Source: Psychrobacter sanguinis (GTDB taxonomy: Bacteria; Pseudomonadota; Gammaproteobacteria; Pseudomonadales; Moraxellaceae). From it: a stretch of DNA of 64,000 nucleotides. Shown here one piece after another: positions 1 through 9,187 of the stretch (within the stretch, counting starts at the first letter, position 1; each line of letters opens with the position of its first letter). The DNA lies in the NCBI RefSeq assembly GCF_020736705.1, contig NZ_CP085990.1:744001-808000 (forward strand), read 5' to 3'. The notes under the pieces were generated by a model. It was not told where the DNA came from, made no database searches, and worked only from the letters and a program-made list of their open reading frames with translations. Made by a program: the position numbers and the translations under genes.

Positions 1-263
1 GTAAATTTACAGCCGACGTTCTAGTAGCACATGGTCGTGATGATAGCATGGTCTCTATGGATGCCGTTGATGACCTTAAGAAAGAACTTGATAATGCAGA
101 TGTGACCTATACTGTTGATGTTTATGACAATGCCAAACACGGTTTTACCAACCCACATGCCGACAAACGTGCGGCAGACAATGGGGTCGACCTAGGCTAT
201 AACGAGAAAGCAGCCACTGAAAGCTGGAACAAAATGATTGAATTCATGCGTGAGAAGCTATAA
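1..263 (+). CDS. Dienelactone hydrolase family protein, C-terminal fragment
   Basis: The reading frame is open from the window edge (first full codon at position 3) to the TAA ending at 263, so only about the last 86 residues are present and the true start lies outside. The visible part has the two typical C-terminal features of the DLH alpha/beta-hydrolase family. One is the strand-plus-acid segment VLVAHGRDD, which carries the catalytic Asp. The other is the HGFTNP motif, which carries the catalytic His. Family members hydrolyse dienelactones or related small esters in the cytoplasm; the actual substrate cannot be told from this fragment. A hairpin terminator follows about 45 bases after the stop, so it is probably the last gene of its transcript. 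Confidence 0.85.
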   Translation, partial: KFTADVLVAHGRDDSMVSMDAVDDLKKELDNADVTYTVDVYDNAKHGFTNPHADKRAADNGVDLGYNEKAATESWNKMIEFMREKL

Positions 264-651
264 CAATTAACTAGCACAAACTAGAACTCTCGCTATTTGA
301 TTTTTTGAAAGACGTCTCCCTAACTGGTGAGGCGTCTTTTTTATGACCTAAATAATTTTGTATTAGCCACAGTTCATATTTTTACTAGACCCTTTTTAAT
401 CAACAGTTTATTACAAAATACGACACCCCTATTGGGCATATATTGTTTAAATTAATATAAGCGGGTGTGCCTGTTATTTAAGTCCTATTAATCAACCCTA
501 GCGTCTGTTCTTCAGCTATCTGTTCTTCAACTAAATATTATTTAGGTCGATAGCTAAAACTATATACACTTTCAAGATAAACCGTTCAGGCAGTGACGGC
601 TTGTGTTTTTAAGGCAATAGCGTCATTATCACATTAATTCTATAAAATGCG
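264..651. other. Intergenic spacer with a 15-bp direct repeat
   Basis: This spacer holds the DLH terminator and then AT-rich sequence up to the DUF2339 gene. A 15-bp unit, TCTGTTCTTCAGCTA, occurs twice back to back at 504-533 with one mismatch. I see no further gene and no promoter I would defend. Confidence 0.6.
308..342 (+). terminator. Rho-independent terminator after the DLH gene
   Basis: The arms AAAGACG and CGTCTTT, with extra CTC/GAG pairing inside, are followed by a T-run. It lies 45 bases after the DLH stop and reads in the same direction. Confidence 0.8.
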
Positions 652-3600
652 GTGACAGGGATGTTGTTTTTGTTCGTTTGTTTAATCGTGGCCGTTGTTA
701 TAATGGTTTACGTTAATAAGAAGTTTGCTGATTTAAATAAAAAAATCTTAGTCTTACAAGATGAATTGCAACGTGTCTCTGAACAAGTCGCCATCAATCA
801 ACAGGCGCCTAATAATGCTGCCTTGGATAAAACCACTTTAGATAAAACTGTCTTAACTGAGGACGTTAAAAACGCTTTAGATAAAATCGTATTTAACGAA
901 ACTGACACAGCCTTTACTAACACGGCCCCTATTGATGTAAGTAGCCATAGTGTTAATCAAACACCTGATAATTCTGGCCATCTAGTAACTGACAACTTCA
1001 TCCAACAAACATCTGGTAACTCAGGCCACTCACCATCTGACGATAAAACACTGGCTGACAAACCTCTTAATAAAAAGTCTATTAAAGATAGACTTACGGG
1101 CAGACGTTTGTCTTCTCATAAGCCATCAGAACCTGATGAGCAGTCTACTGCGATTGTCACCTCGGTACTGCAGTCATTAAGAAATTGGTTTTTTGGGGGC
1201 AATTTGGTGGTTCGCGTCGGTGCCATTATTTTATTAATGGGCGTGGTGTTACTGCTACGACTCTTAAGTGACTATGTCGAAGTCTCTATCGAAGTGAAGT
1301 TAATAGCGATTGGCGCTATTGGGCTTGGGTTAGCAGGTTTGGGCTTAAAACTTGTCAAAAATAGATTCACCTATGGCATGACCCTTCAAGGTGCAGGGTT
1401 AGCAATTACGTATCTCACTGCGTTTTTTGCGTATCAGGTCTATGATGCCTTATCCAGTTTTCCCAGCTTTGTCCTTTTAGGGTCTTTGTCCGCTGTAACC
1501 GTAATACTTGCTGTGCGTCAAAACGCCTTCCCCCTTGCCTTACTCGCCTTCTCAGGTGCCTTTTTGGCCCCAATATTGTCCCATACTGAGACCGGCAGTT
1601 TGACCACTTTATTCAGTTATTATTTATTGCTCAATGTGGCCATTGCCGTTATCGCGCATTACCGCACTTGGAAGGTGTTGAATTTATTGGCGGCTACGGT
1701 AACTTTTGGCTTTGCTTATTATTTGGGACTAGTAGACACGGTTAATAGTGCCAATGACTTTGATTCACAGCGCTGGTCGCTAGTGACCTTAGTGACCTTA
1801 CATTGGTTGCTGTATGTGTTTGTGGTCATTCGCTATGCCCAGCAGCTTCTTAAGTACAACGAGCATTTGGCTCATGATGCTTTAAGCCGCGATTCAGTAA
1901 ATAAGCTCAAGACTGACGCACAGCCTGTCCCTGATAACTCTCGTTTATTTGACACGTTGCGAACCTATAAAGACAGTAACACTGCTTTTATTATCCCAAT
2001 TGACGTCAGCCTAATGTTTGGCGTGCCCTTATTGGCATTTGGTTTATTAAGTACGTTACTTAGCGATATTGATAATGCACTGACTATAGCCAGTGCGCTG
2101 ATGTCTGCCACTTATTTAGGGTTGGGATCATTTTTCGTTATTAAGGATAAACGTAACCGCAATCAGAATCACTATACGCCATTGATTGAGGGCATGATGG
2201 CATTAGGATTTGGCTTCTTTGCGCTGATGATTGCAATCGCTTTCGATGCGCAATGGGCAGCGTGTGGTTGGTCTATTCAAGGATTGGCGCTGGTTTGGTT
2301 TGGGCGACATTCGCTACGAGCTTGGACAGTGCTGTTGGGGATATTATTACAATTCTTCGGTGTGGCGAGTCTGCTATCACTGTTTAACAATACGTTTGGT
2401 TATTCCGATCCAGTTCCAATAAGCAACTTATCGCTTAGCATATCTGCCATTTGTAGCATGGCCTCGTTATTTATCTTGCGTTATGAAAACAGTCCGACTC
2501 AGCCTAGTCGAGTTAATTCATCAAAAGAACAGCAGTTACTCGCCAGCATGAACGTCAAAAATCCTGTTTTTAAGATGATATGGTCAAATCCTATTCTGAT
2601 AAGCCTGTTGTGTTTCATTGGCATGTTTTGGGGGTTAGTTGTCACCGGTATCATAATTAACGACTACTTTGATTCAGTCTTTAGCAACTTTGTGGAGCTT
2701 ACTGCCTTTACCCTATTGTTAAACGCCATCTTGTATTTAGTGATAGACCGTTACCGTGAATGGAGTGATGTTCGTGCTTTAAACCATGCATTAATATCAC
2801 TTTTTTATCTGTGTTTTGCCTCAACCATTTTTGTGAATTTTGAGTTTTACACAGACAGCACGAGGCTAAACTGGCCAATATTTATTATTTCGGCGTTAGG
2901 CTGGCTTGTGATTGGTCAATTATGGCTTAAACGTTGGCAAGAGACTCAGCAATCTACTATCTATGATCCTATTGTTTGGTTAATGACCGGCATTCTTCTG
3001 ATAGCTCAGCTAAGCTATTATTTATTGCCAGACTCAGACGGGGTAATAACCGTGCTTATTACCGGCACTAGTCTGATATCGCTAACCTATCTAGGCCTAA
3101 AGCAAAAACTCAAAACTCCTTCATGGTTTGAGTGGCAAACGGCTTTATTAGGCTGTGCCCTGTTATGTATTCCAGTATCAGTTGTCTGGGCTATTTATAG
3201 TAACTGGACGTTTGAGGGAATTGTCTGGGGAGTGCCTTATCTGCCTTTGTTAAACTTATACGACCTTTCTCTACTTACTATATTGGCTTATCTGGTAGGG
3301 ACTGATTATTTGAGTTCAGGACGGAAGTATAAGCTGATAGAAGATAACAATCTCTTATTAAAGGTCGCAGGTCTTTTAGGCTTTTGGATATTATCCAGTT
3401 TATTAATTCGAGGCTTACATACTTATGTAGGGACACCGCTATGGTATCAAGGGGCTTGGTTCAATGAACAAGTGCAAACGGCTCTGACTATCTTTTGGAC
3501 CTTAACTGCTCTAGTCGCTACCATCATCTCTAGCCGATATCACAAGCGCTTTTGGTGGTTCATGGGCATAGGCTTATTGGGTATCGTGGTCTTGAAGCTG

Positions 3601-3744
3601 GTATTGGTTGATCTGTCTCAGACCGATGCGATATGGAGAGTGGTGTCTTTCCTAGGTGCGGGCAGCTTGATACTGCTTATTGGCTACCTTGCCCCTCTAC
3701 CTCCAGAACACACTGAAAAGAAGAGGGCTGAGCCTTTTAATTAA
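652..3744 (+). CDS. DUF2339 family polytopic membrane protein
   Basis: A 1030-residue inner-membrane protein of the DUF2339 type. One N-terminal membrane helix (about residues 3-21) is followed by a short coiled segment. Then comes a polar, Asp/Asn/Ser-rich cytoplasmic-type linker of about 130 residues. From about residue 180 a long chain of hydrophobic helices runs to the C-terminus, well over twenty by eye. Family function is not established; proposals centre on envelope or transport roles. The reading frame opens with GTG at 652. An ATG at 661 (three codons later) is an equally good start, and neither has a strong ribosome-binding site. It appears to be a single-gene unit: upstream is the DLH terminator, and downstream a small palindrome overlaps the stop codon. 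Confidence 0.85.
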   Translation: MTGMLFLFVCLIVAVVIMVYVNKKFADLNKKILVLQDELQRVSEQVAINQQAPNNAALDKTTLDKTVLTEDVKNALDKIVFNETDTAFTNTAPIDVSSHSVNQTPDNSGHLVTDNFIQQTSGNSGHSPSDDKTLADKPLNKKSIKDRLTGRRLSSHKPSEPDEQSTAIVTSVLQSLRNWFFGGNLVVRVGAIILLMGVVLLLRLLSDYVEVSIEVKLIAIGAIGLGLAGLGLKLVKNRFTYGMTLQGAGLAITYLTAFFAYQVYDALSSFPSFVLLGSLSAVTVILAVRQNAFPLALLAFSGAFLAPILSHTETGSLTTLFSYYLLLNVAIAVIAHYRTWKVLNLLAATVTFGFAYYLGLVDTVNSANDFDSQRWSLVTLVTLHWLLYVFVVIRYAQQLLKYNEHLAHDALSRDSVNKLKTDAQPVPDNSRLFDTLRTYKDSNTAFIIPIDVSLMFGVPLLAFGLLSTLLSDIDNALTIASALMSATYLGLGSFFVIKDKRNRNQNHYTPLIEGMMALGFGFFALMIAIAFDAQWAACGWSIQGLALVWFGRHSLRAWTVLLGILLQFFGVASLLSLFNNTFGYSDPVPISNLSLSISAICSMASLFILRYENSPTQPSRVNSSKEQQLLASMNVKNPVFKMIWSNPILISLLCFIGMFWGLVVTGIIINDYFDSVFSNFVELTAFTLLLNAILYLVIDRYREWSDVRALNHALISLFYLCFASTIFVNFEFYTDSTRLNWPIFIISALGWLVIGQLWLKRWQETQQSTIYDPIVWLMTGILLIAQLSYYLLPDSDGVITVLITGTSLISLTYLGLKQKLKTPSWFEWQTALLGCALLCIPVSVVWAIYSNWTFEGIVWGVPYLPLLNLYDLSLLTILAYLVGTDYLSSGRKYKLIEDNNLLLKVAGLLGFWILSSLLIRGLHTYVGTPLWYQGAWFNEQVQTALTIFWTLTALVATIISSRYHKRFWWFMGIGLLGIVVLKLVLVDLSQTDAIWRVVSFLGAGSLILLIGYLAPLPPEHTEKKRAEPFN

Positions 3745-3750
3745 AGGCTC
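3730..3750 (+). other. Palindrome overlapping the DUF2339 stop codon
   Basis: GAGCCTTT and AAAGGCTC are perfect 8-bp arms around TAATT, and the TAA stop (3742-3744) sits within it. No T-run follows, so it may be a weak terminator or an mRNA-protecting stem rather than a classic terminator. Confidence 0.45.
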
Positions 3751-3903
3751 GGTGAGTTCGAAAAAGATAGGTTATTTTATAGAAAAGGTAGGACAATTCG
3801 TCAGCTAGCGGTGTCACCCTTTCATCCTGAAAACCCACCAAAGTTCAGAATAGTGTAAACTTAGGCCAATGAGTTCATTTAGACGATAAAGGCAATTTTA
3901 GTA

Positions 3904-4875
3904 ATGATACAGACTCCAAGTATTCAGTGGTTCCCGGGCCATATGAACAAAGCTCGTAATGAAATTAAAGAAATCATGCCTGAGATGGATGTGGTTATCG
4001 AAGTCATCGATGCCCGCATACCGTTTAGTAGTGAAAATCCAATGGTGGCTGACTTACGTAACAACAAACATGGTGGCCAAAAACCAGTTATTAAAATCTT
4101 GAATAAAGCAGATTTGGCCGATCCAGAGATGACTGCAGCGTGGATTGATCACTTAGAGCAGCAAAGCCAAGTAAAAGCCATCGCCTGTGATGATAACAAA
4201 GCTAATGATGTGCAAAAAATCATCCAGCTTTGTAAAAACCTAGTACCGAATAAAGTGGGCACCGGTCGTCAGATTAAAGTGTTGATTATAGGCATTCCGA
4301 ACGTTGGTAAATCAACGTTAATCAATACGTTGGCAGGTCGTAGTATTGCTAAAACAGGCGACGAGCCAGCCGTAACTAAGTCACAACAGCTGATTAAAAT
4401 TGACAACGATATCATGCTGTATGATACCCCAGGTATGCTGTGGCCAAAGATTGAAAACCCGAACTCTGGGTTTCGTTTAGCGGCAACAGGAGGTATTAAA
4501 GACACCGCTTTTGATTTTTCAGACGTGGCAGGCTATACCGCTGAGTATCTGATCAAAGCCTACCCTGAACTGCTAAAAGCACGTTATAAAATTGATGAGT
4601 TGCCGCAGACCGATTGGGAATTCTTCGAGGTGGCCGGACGCAATCGCGGTTTCCTTAAAAAAGGTGGCGTGGTCGATACCTACCGTATGTCGGAGATTTT
4701 AATTAATGAGCTACGTAGTGGCCAATTGGGCCGTATTACTTTAGAAACGCCAGCAATGCGTGAAGAAGAAGACAAGCTGGTAGAAGCCTTACGTGCTCAA
4801 GCCGAAGAGAAGCGACTGGCTAGAATTGAAGAGAAAAAACTACGTAAGAGACGGGCTCGTAAAAACCGCAAGTAA
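3904..4875 (+). CDS. ylqF: Ribosome biogenesis GTPase YlqF
   Basis: A 323-residue circularly permuted GTPase of the YlqF/RbgA family, which helps late assembly of the 50S ribosomal subunit in the cytoplasm. The permuted motif order is visible: G4 NKAD at residues 67-70, then G1 GIPNVGKS at 130-137, then G3 DTPG at 174-177. The N-terminus carries the family's WFPGHM segment. The C-terminal 40 residues are Lys/Arg/Glu-rich, as expected for rRNA contact. The ATG at 3904 has only a weak upstream GA-rich site. The gene runs in the same direction as mutY, but a large hairpin separates the two, so joint transcription is uncertain. Confidence 0.93.
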   Translation: MIQTPSIQWFPGHMNKARNEIKEIMPEMDVVIEVIDARIPFSSENPMVADLRNNKHGGQKPVIKILNKADLADPEMTAAWIDHLEQQSQVKAIACDDNKANDVQKIIQLCKNLVPNKVGTGRQIKVLIIGIPNVGKSTLINTLAGRSIAKTGDEPAVTKSQQLIKIDNDIMLYDTPGMLWPKIENPNSGFRLAATGGIKDTAFDFSDVAGYTAEYLIKAYPELLKARYKIDELPQTDWEFFEVAGRNRGFLKKGGVVDTYRMSEILINELRSGQLGRITLETPAMREEEDKLVEALRAQAEEKRLARIEEKKLRKRRARKNRK

Positions 4876-4898
4876 ACCTATTTTGAAAACCATTCATT

Positions 4899-4954
4899 GG
4901 GCTGCCTGAGACTTAGCGTTTAATATCTATTTAAACTGAGTGGACTGGCAGCCC
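4899..4954. repeat. Long imperfect inverted repeat between ylqF and mutY
   Basis: The outer arms GGGCTGCC (4899-4906) and GGCAGCCC (4947-4954) pair perfectly. Inside, ACTTAG pairs with CTGAGT (one G-U) and TTTAA pairs with TTAAA around a 7-base loop. No T-run follows on either strand, so it is not a standard terminator. It could be an mRNA-processing stem or a small palindromic repeat element. Confidence 0.6.
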
Positions 4955-5009
4955 TATTGCCAAACTCAACCTCTTAATATCTCTAATACTGCGAAATAAA
5001 GGAACCTAA

Positions 5010-6206
5010 TTGCCAACACTGTTCAATCATACCGACGCTGAACTCGACAGCTTTGCCCCACGTATTCTAAATTGGTTCGATGATTACGGCCGCCATGACC
5101 TACCTTGGCAACAGCACAAAACCGACACCCCAAACCCTTATATCGTTTGGCTCTCAGAGGTTATGCTACAGCAAACCCAAGTCACTACCGTTATCCCTTA
5201 TTTCAAACGCTTTATGACCTCATTTCCGACGGTGCAGGACTTAGCCAATGCCGAATGGGATACTGTTGCCGAACATTGGGCTGGACTCGGCTACTATGCC
5301 CGTGCCCGCAACTTATACAAAGGCGCCAAACAGCTGGTCGAGATTATCGAAAAGACGGGCGACTTTCCGCAAACTGTAGAGGATTGGGAAGCCATATCAG
5401 GCGTTGGTCAGTCAACAGCTGGGGCTATTGTCGCTATGGGCTTACACAGCTACGGAGTGATTTGCGATGGTAATGTTAAACGAGTGATTACTCGTTGGGC
5501 AGGCAATGAAGGCGATATCACCAAGTCAGCAACTACCAAAGAATTGTGGGCATTGGCAGAACGCTTAACCCCTATTGAGGATAGTGGCCACTTCGCCCAA
5601 GCCATGATGGATATGGGCGCTACCCTATGCACCCGTCGCAATCCTAACTGTGAACAATGTCCTATTAGCGATGACTGTATTGCCCATGCCCAAGGGCGTG
5701 AAATGGATTACCCGGTTAAAGCCAAAAAGAAGCCAAAGCCCAGTAAGTTTAGTAATGCCTTGGTAATTACTAATGCCCGCAACGAGATACTATGGTTACA
5801 ACGCCCTGATAGCGGCATCTGGGGTGGGCTTTGGGTATTGCCCTTACAGTTTGAACAAAAAACATTAGGCAAAGATGTGGTGTCAACTTCAGAGCAAGAT
5901 TCGACTTACGAGACCGAAAATACGGTTTCTGAACAGATTGTCGATAAATGGCTTGCTAATAATAATTTAGAAGCTACTTCGATTAGCGATGACTTGTTTA
6001 ACTCCTCCCCTATTAAACATACTTTGACTCATTTCCATTGGTACCTACAACCGCAAAAGCTGGCTTTAAATGATGAACAATCACAGCAATTAACTGAGTT
6101 ACTGAAGAAGGCAGAGATCAACTTAATGTGGCTAGGAGCTACAGAGGCGGAAGCCACTCTTGGCTTACCAAAGGCAATGCTTAAAGTGTTGGAAGTTGTG
6201 GCTTAG
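5010..6206 (+). CDS. mutY: Adenine DNA glycosylase MutY
   Basis: A 398-residue base-excision repair enzyme that removes adenine mispaired with 8-oxoguanine. The catalytic Glu is in SEVMLQQT (E50). The helix-hairpin-helix GVGQSTAGAI (131-140) is followed by the catalytic Asp in CDGNVKR (D153). The 4Fe-4S cysteines are C207, C214, C217 and C223, in the C-x6-C-x2-C-x5-C spacing. From about residue 245 to the end is the NUDIX-like domain that recognises 8-oxoG. The start is TTG at 5010, chosen because AAAGGA (4998-5003) lies six bases upstream and the next residues fit the family N-terminus. The protein is slightly longer than E. coli MutY, mainly from an acidic insert near residues 290-320. Confidence 0.95.
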   Translation: MPTLFNHTDAELDSFAPRILNWFDDYGRHDLPWQQHKTDTPNPYIVWLSEVMLQQTQVTTVIPYFKRFMTSFPTVQDLANAEWDTVAEHWAGLGYYARARNLYKGAKQLVEIIEKTGDFPQTVEDWEAISGVGQSTAGAIVAMGLHSYGVICDGNVKRVITRWAGNEGDITKSATTKELWALAERLTPIEDSGHFAQAMMDMGATLCTRRNPNCEQCPISDDCIAHAQGREMDYPVKAKKKPKPSKFSNALVITNARNEILWLQRPDSGIWGGLWVLPLQFEQKTLGKDVVSTSEQDSTYETENTVSEQIVDKWLANNNLEATSISDDLFNSSPIKHTLTHFHWYLQPQKLALNDEQSQQLTELLKKAEINLMWLGATEAEATLGLPKAMLKVLEVVA

Positions 6207-6409
6207 TTTCTAATAAATGATCTATGGCGTTAACAATAGAGACTTAAAACAAGACTAAAACAGCCGTCTAAAATTCACGAATTTACGGTATCCTCTTTAT
6301 GCCCCATCGACTTTATGGCTATTTATTGATAAAGTGCTTTAACACCATCTTTATAAAATACCGTTAATGGTTTGATTTTCAACAACTTCTATGTGCGAGA
6401 CCCCTGCTT

Positions 6410-7735
6410 ATGTTCCAGACCCGTAAACTCACTACCGATAATAAAAATAAACTAACCCTGCTAAAAAGCGTCTTAACCTTAGGGCCAGCGATTGTGCTCG
6501 CCAGCTGTGCCAGTCAAGCACCCGTACAGCAAGTGCCTATAAGTAAGCCTTCGCCAGTAATTATCGTTAAGCCAAAACCAGTGCCAGCCCCACAGCCTAA
6601 GCCTACACCACAGCCAAAAGACACCTATAGCAGTTTCTCTGAGTGGAAATCTGACTTCACCACACGTGCCATGAGCCAAGGCTACAGCGCCTATGATGTG
6701 AGCCGTATTTTAGATTCTGCTCAATTAAACAGTCAGGTTATCTCTCTGGACTCAAACCAAGCTGAATTTGTGAAAATGCCTTGGGATTATGCGGATTCTG
6801 CAGTCTCTGGTGGTCGCGTAAGCAGCGGTCAAAGTAAATTCAATGATCAACGCTCGCTATTGGCACGCCTTGAATCACAGTATGGGGTGAATGCTGAGAT
6901 TATCACCGCTATTTGGGGTATGGAGTCTTCTTATGGCGCGGTCACTGGTAACAGCTACATTCCAAGCTCATTGGCGACTTTGGCCTATGAAGGTCGTCGC
7001 CGTGCGTGGGCTGAAGATCAGCTTTTGGCCTTGATTAAGCTTATCCAACATGGTGATATCTATCCTTCACAGCTAAATGGCTCATGGGCAGGTGGTATGG
7101 GACACACGCAATTTATCCCAGGCACTTGGCTAGACTATGGGGTAGATGGTGATAATGATGGCCGTCGTAGCCCTTGGGTAACGGCTGATGCGTTGTCATC
7201 CACTGCCAACTACCTAAGCAAGTCAGGCTGGGTACGTGGGTTATCGCCTTTTTATGAAGTGAGTTTACCGGCTAACTTTGACTATGGCTTACTGGGTCAG
7301 AAACTTCCAGGTTCAAGCTGGCGCGCGATGGGTATTAGCCCTATTGATGGCGCTTATCTAGAGGCAGGTACCCCATTTGAGATGTGGTTACCGGCTGGTA
7401 AAGATGGTCCTGCGCTGCTGTTGAGCCCTAACTTTGATGTGATTAAGGTGTATAACAACTCCTCAAACTATGCGCTAGGGGTCAGTTTATTAGGTCGTGG
7501 CATTATTGGCCAACCCGGTATTCAAAAATCATGGCCACGCTATGAAAAACCGCTTACTAGCTCTCAAGTTCGTAACTTACAACAACGTTTGACCAGTGCT
7601 GGTTATGATACCAAAGGCGTTGATGGCATTATGGGCACCAACACCCGTAACGCTTTTGCCCGTTGGCAAGCTGCTAACGGTCAGACACCAGATGGCTTTG
7701 TCACTTTAAACAGTGCCTCCTCTTTAATCTGGTAA
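6410..7735 (+). CDS. Lytic murein transglycosylase, MltB-type lipoprotein
   Basis: A 441-residue periplasmic lipoprotein that cleaves peptidoglycan glycan strands, forming 1,6-anhydro-MurNAc ends. The N-terminus has a basic region, a hydrophobic stretch and a lipobox (LASC, with Cys33 as lipidation site). A Pro/Lys-rich spacer of about 30 residues follows, probably spanning away from the outer membrane. The SLT-2 catalytic domain spans about residues 75-365, with the catalytic Glu (E172) in WGMESSYG and a GGMGHTQFIPGTW segment. The last 60 residues are a PG_binding_1 domain (TKGVDGIMGTNT). The SLT-2 plus PG-binding architecture matches the MltB superfamily. The exact paralogue name is not assigned. 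It ends at a two-way terminator shared with tesB. Confidence 0.92.
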   Translation: MFQTRKLTTDNKNKLTLLKSVLTLGPAIVLASCASQAPVQQVPISKPSPVIIVKPKPVPAPQPKPTPQPKDTYSSFSEWKSDFTTRAMSQGYSAYDVSRILDSAQLNSQVISLDSNQAEFVKMPWDYADSAVSGGRVSSGQSKFNDQRSLLARLESQYGVNAEIITAIWGMESSYGAVTGNSYIPSSLATLAYEGRRRAWAEDQLLALIKLIQHGDIYPSQLNGSWAGGMGHTQFIPGTWLDYGVDGDNDGRRSPWVTADALSSTANYLSKSGWVRGLSPFYEVSLPANFDYGLLGQKLPGSSWRAMGISPIDGAYLEAGTPFEMWLPAGKDGPALLLSPNFDVIKVYNNSSNYALGVSLLGRGIIGQPGIQKSWPRYEKPLTSSQVRNLQQRLTSAGYDTKGVDGIMGTNTRNAFARWQAANGQTPDGFVTLNSASSLIW

Positions 7736-7764
7736 GCGTTAGATTTTTCTAGACAGCTTAATTC

Positions 7765-7802
7765 AAAAAAGCCGTTCATTGACTCAATGAACGGCTTTTT
7801 TA
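7765..7802. terminator. Bidirectional terminator between the transglycosylase gene and tesB
   Basis: AAAAAAGCCGTTCATTGA and its partner TCAATGAACGGCTTTTTT form a long perfect stem with a tiny loop. There are A/T tracts on both sides, and it sits between two convergent genes. Confidence 0.88.
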
Positions 7803-7854
7803 ATTTTTCCAATAAACGAAGAATCAGGTTAACGGTTTATTAATTTAACGAATA

Positions 7855-8748
7855 TTAACCACGTAAACGCATTAAGCCTTCTTGTTGTACCGTGGCCACT
7901 AGATTACCATTTTGCCAAAACTGGCCGTGGTTAAGACCTTTTGAATGTGAAGTGGTATCACTCCACATGTCGTACAATAGCCAATCATTGATATCAAAAG
8001 GACGATGAAAATGCATCGAATGATCGATACTGGCCGCTTGTAAACCTTTGGTCATAAAGCTAATGCCATGTGACATAAGCCCCGTGCCTACCAGATAATA
8101 GTCAGATGAGAAAGCCAATAACGCTTGTTGTATTGCCATAGGCTGCTCACCAAGCTCACGAATACGCAACCAGTTGGCTTGCTTAGGAACCATAGGCTCA
8201 GGATAAACAGGGTCACGTGGTTTTACCGGCTTAATTTCGACATGACGAGGACGCATAAAACGTTCACGTAAAGGCTCTGGCACGCTTCCCACATGATGCT
8301 CTTTTAGCGATTGCTCAGACTCCAAATCTTCTGGTGGCGGATAGGCTGGCATCTCTTCTTGATAATCAAGTCCGCCTTCCATCGGTGAAAAAGAAGCAAT
8401 CATCGAAAACACCACTTGCTCTATCTGATTGCCTTCTTGGTCCTCTTTATATTGAAGTGCAGTCACTTGTCGCGCCGAAAGACTACGCCCATCACGCAAA
8501 TGCTCTACTTTATAAATAACTGGCTGGTTAATATTACCGCCCCGCAAAAAATAACCATGTAAAGAATGACAGGGTTTGTCCTCTTCTAAAGTATGAGCGG
8601 CTGCCATAATCGCTTGTGCCAATACTTGACCGCCAAAGATACGTTTTCCAACATAGTCATAACTCTCTCCACGAAACACATCAGGAGACACTTCAGTCAA
8701 CTGAACCGTATCTAATAATTGATCAACAAGCTGTTTATAATCAGGCAT
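7855..8748 (-). CDS. tesB: Acyl-CoA thioesterase II (TesB)
   Basis: A 297-residue double-hotdog thioesterase that hydrolyses medium- and long-chain acyl-CoA to free fatty acid and CoA. The N-terminal hotdog has the FGGQVLAQA motif (38-46) and LHGYFLRGG (63-71). The C-terminal hotdog carries residues matching the known TesB triad: D216 (SSDYYL), T266 (DTTSHS) and Q289 (TVQQEG). Length is close to E. coli TesB (about 286). The start ATG is preceded by GGAGATATAA, a good ribosome-binding site. It converges on the lytic transglycosylase gene and diverges from plsB, so the two lipid-related genes share the spacer 8749-9187. Confidence 0.94.
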   Translation of the reverse strand: MPDYKQLVDQLLDTVQLTEVSPDVFRGESYDYVGKRIFGGQVLAQAIMAAAHTLEEDKPCHSLHGYFLRGGNINQPVIYKVEHLRDGRSLSARQVTALQYKEDQEGNQIEQVVFSMIASFSPMEGGLDYQEEMPAYPPPEDLESEQSLKEHHVGSVPEPLRERFMRPRHVEIKPVKPRDPVYPEPMVPKQANWLRIRELGEQPMAIQQALLAFSSDYYLVGTGLMSHGISFMTKGLQAASIDHSMHFHRPFDINDWLLYDMWSDTTSHSKGLNHGQFWQNGNLVATVQQEGLMRLRG

Positions 8749-9187
8749 TTATATCTCCAACAACCTTTAAATAGTCGTAAACCCAAGCCACGAGCAACAC
8801 CTCATGTGTGTTGTTACCCGTTAAATATTATACATATTAACTTAGAGCAAATGATAATACTTATCATACTGTTTTGATTTGCCTTACTCTCTCAAAAACA
8901 GACCACCACACAGTCATATTAATTATCGCAATCATCGTAAATTTATGCGCAATACGTCAAAAATATTTAGTGTTTATGACTCAGTACAGGGCTAACAGAG
9001 ACCTGCTATTTATTATGCTGTGGGCTTTGGGCCTTGTCCGTTAAATTGATTTTGAATAAAGAGCATCAAAACAGTCAATGCACTATAATAAGGGATATGC
9101 TCGATATTTTCAGCGAACAACTGTATTACTTTATTGTATTTTATGGCAATATAGCCCTATCATTGTTAATAGGTTTGACGAATACTT
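8749..9187. other. Divergent intergenic region, tesB / plsB
   Basis: 439 bases between the divergent starts of tesB and plsB. It must hold both promoters, but I could not fix convincing -35/-10 pairs by eye. A short open frame at 9034-9231 has no family features and overlaps the plsB start, so it is not called. Confidence 0.5.
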
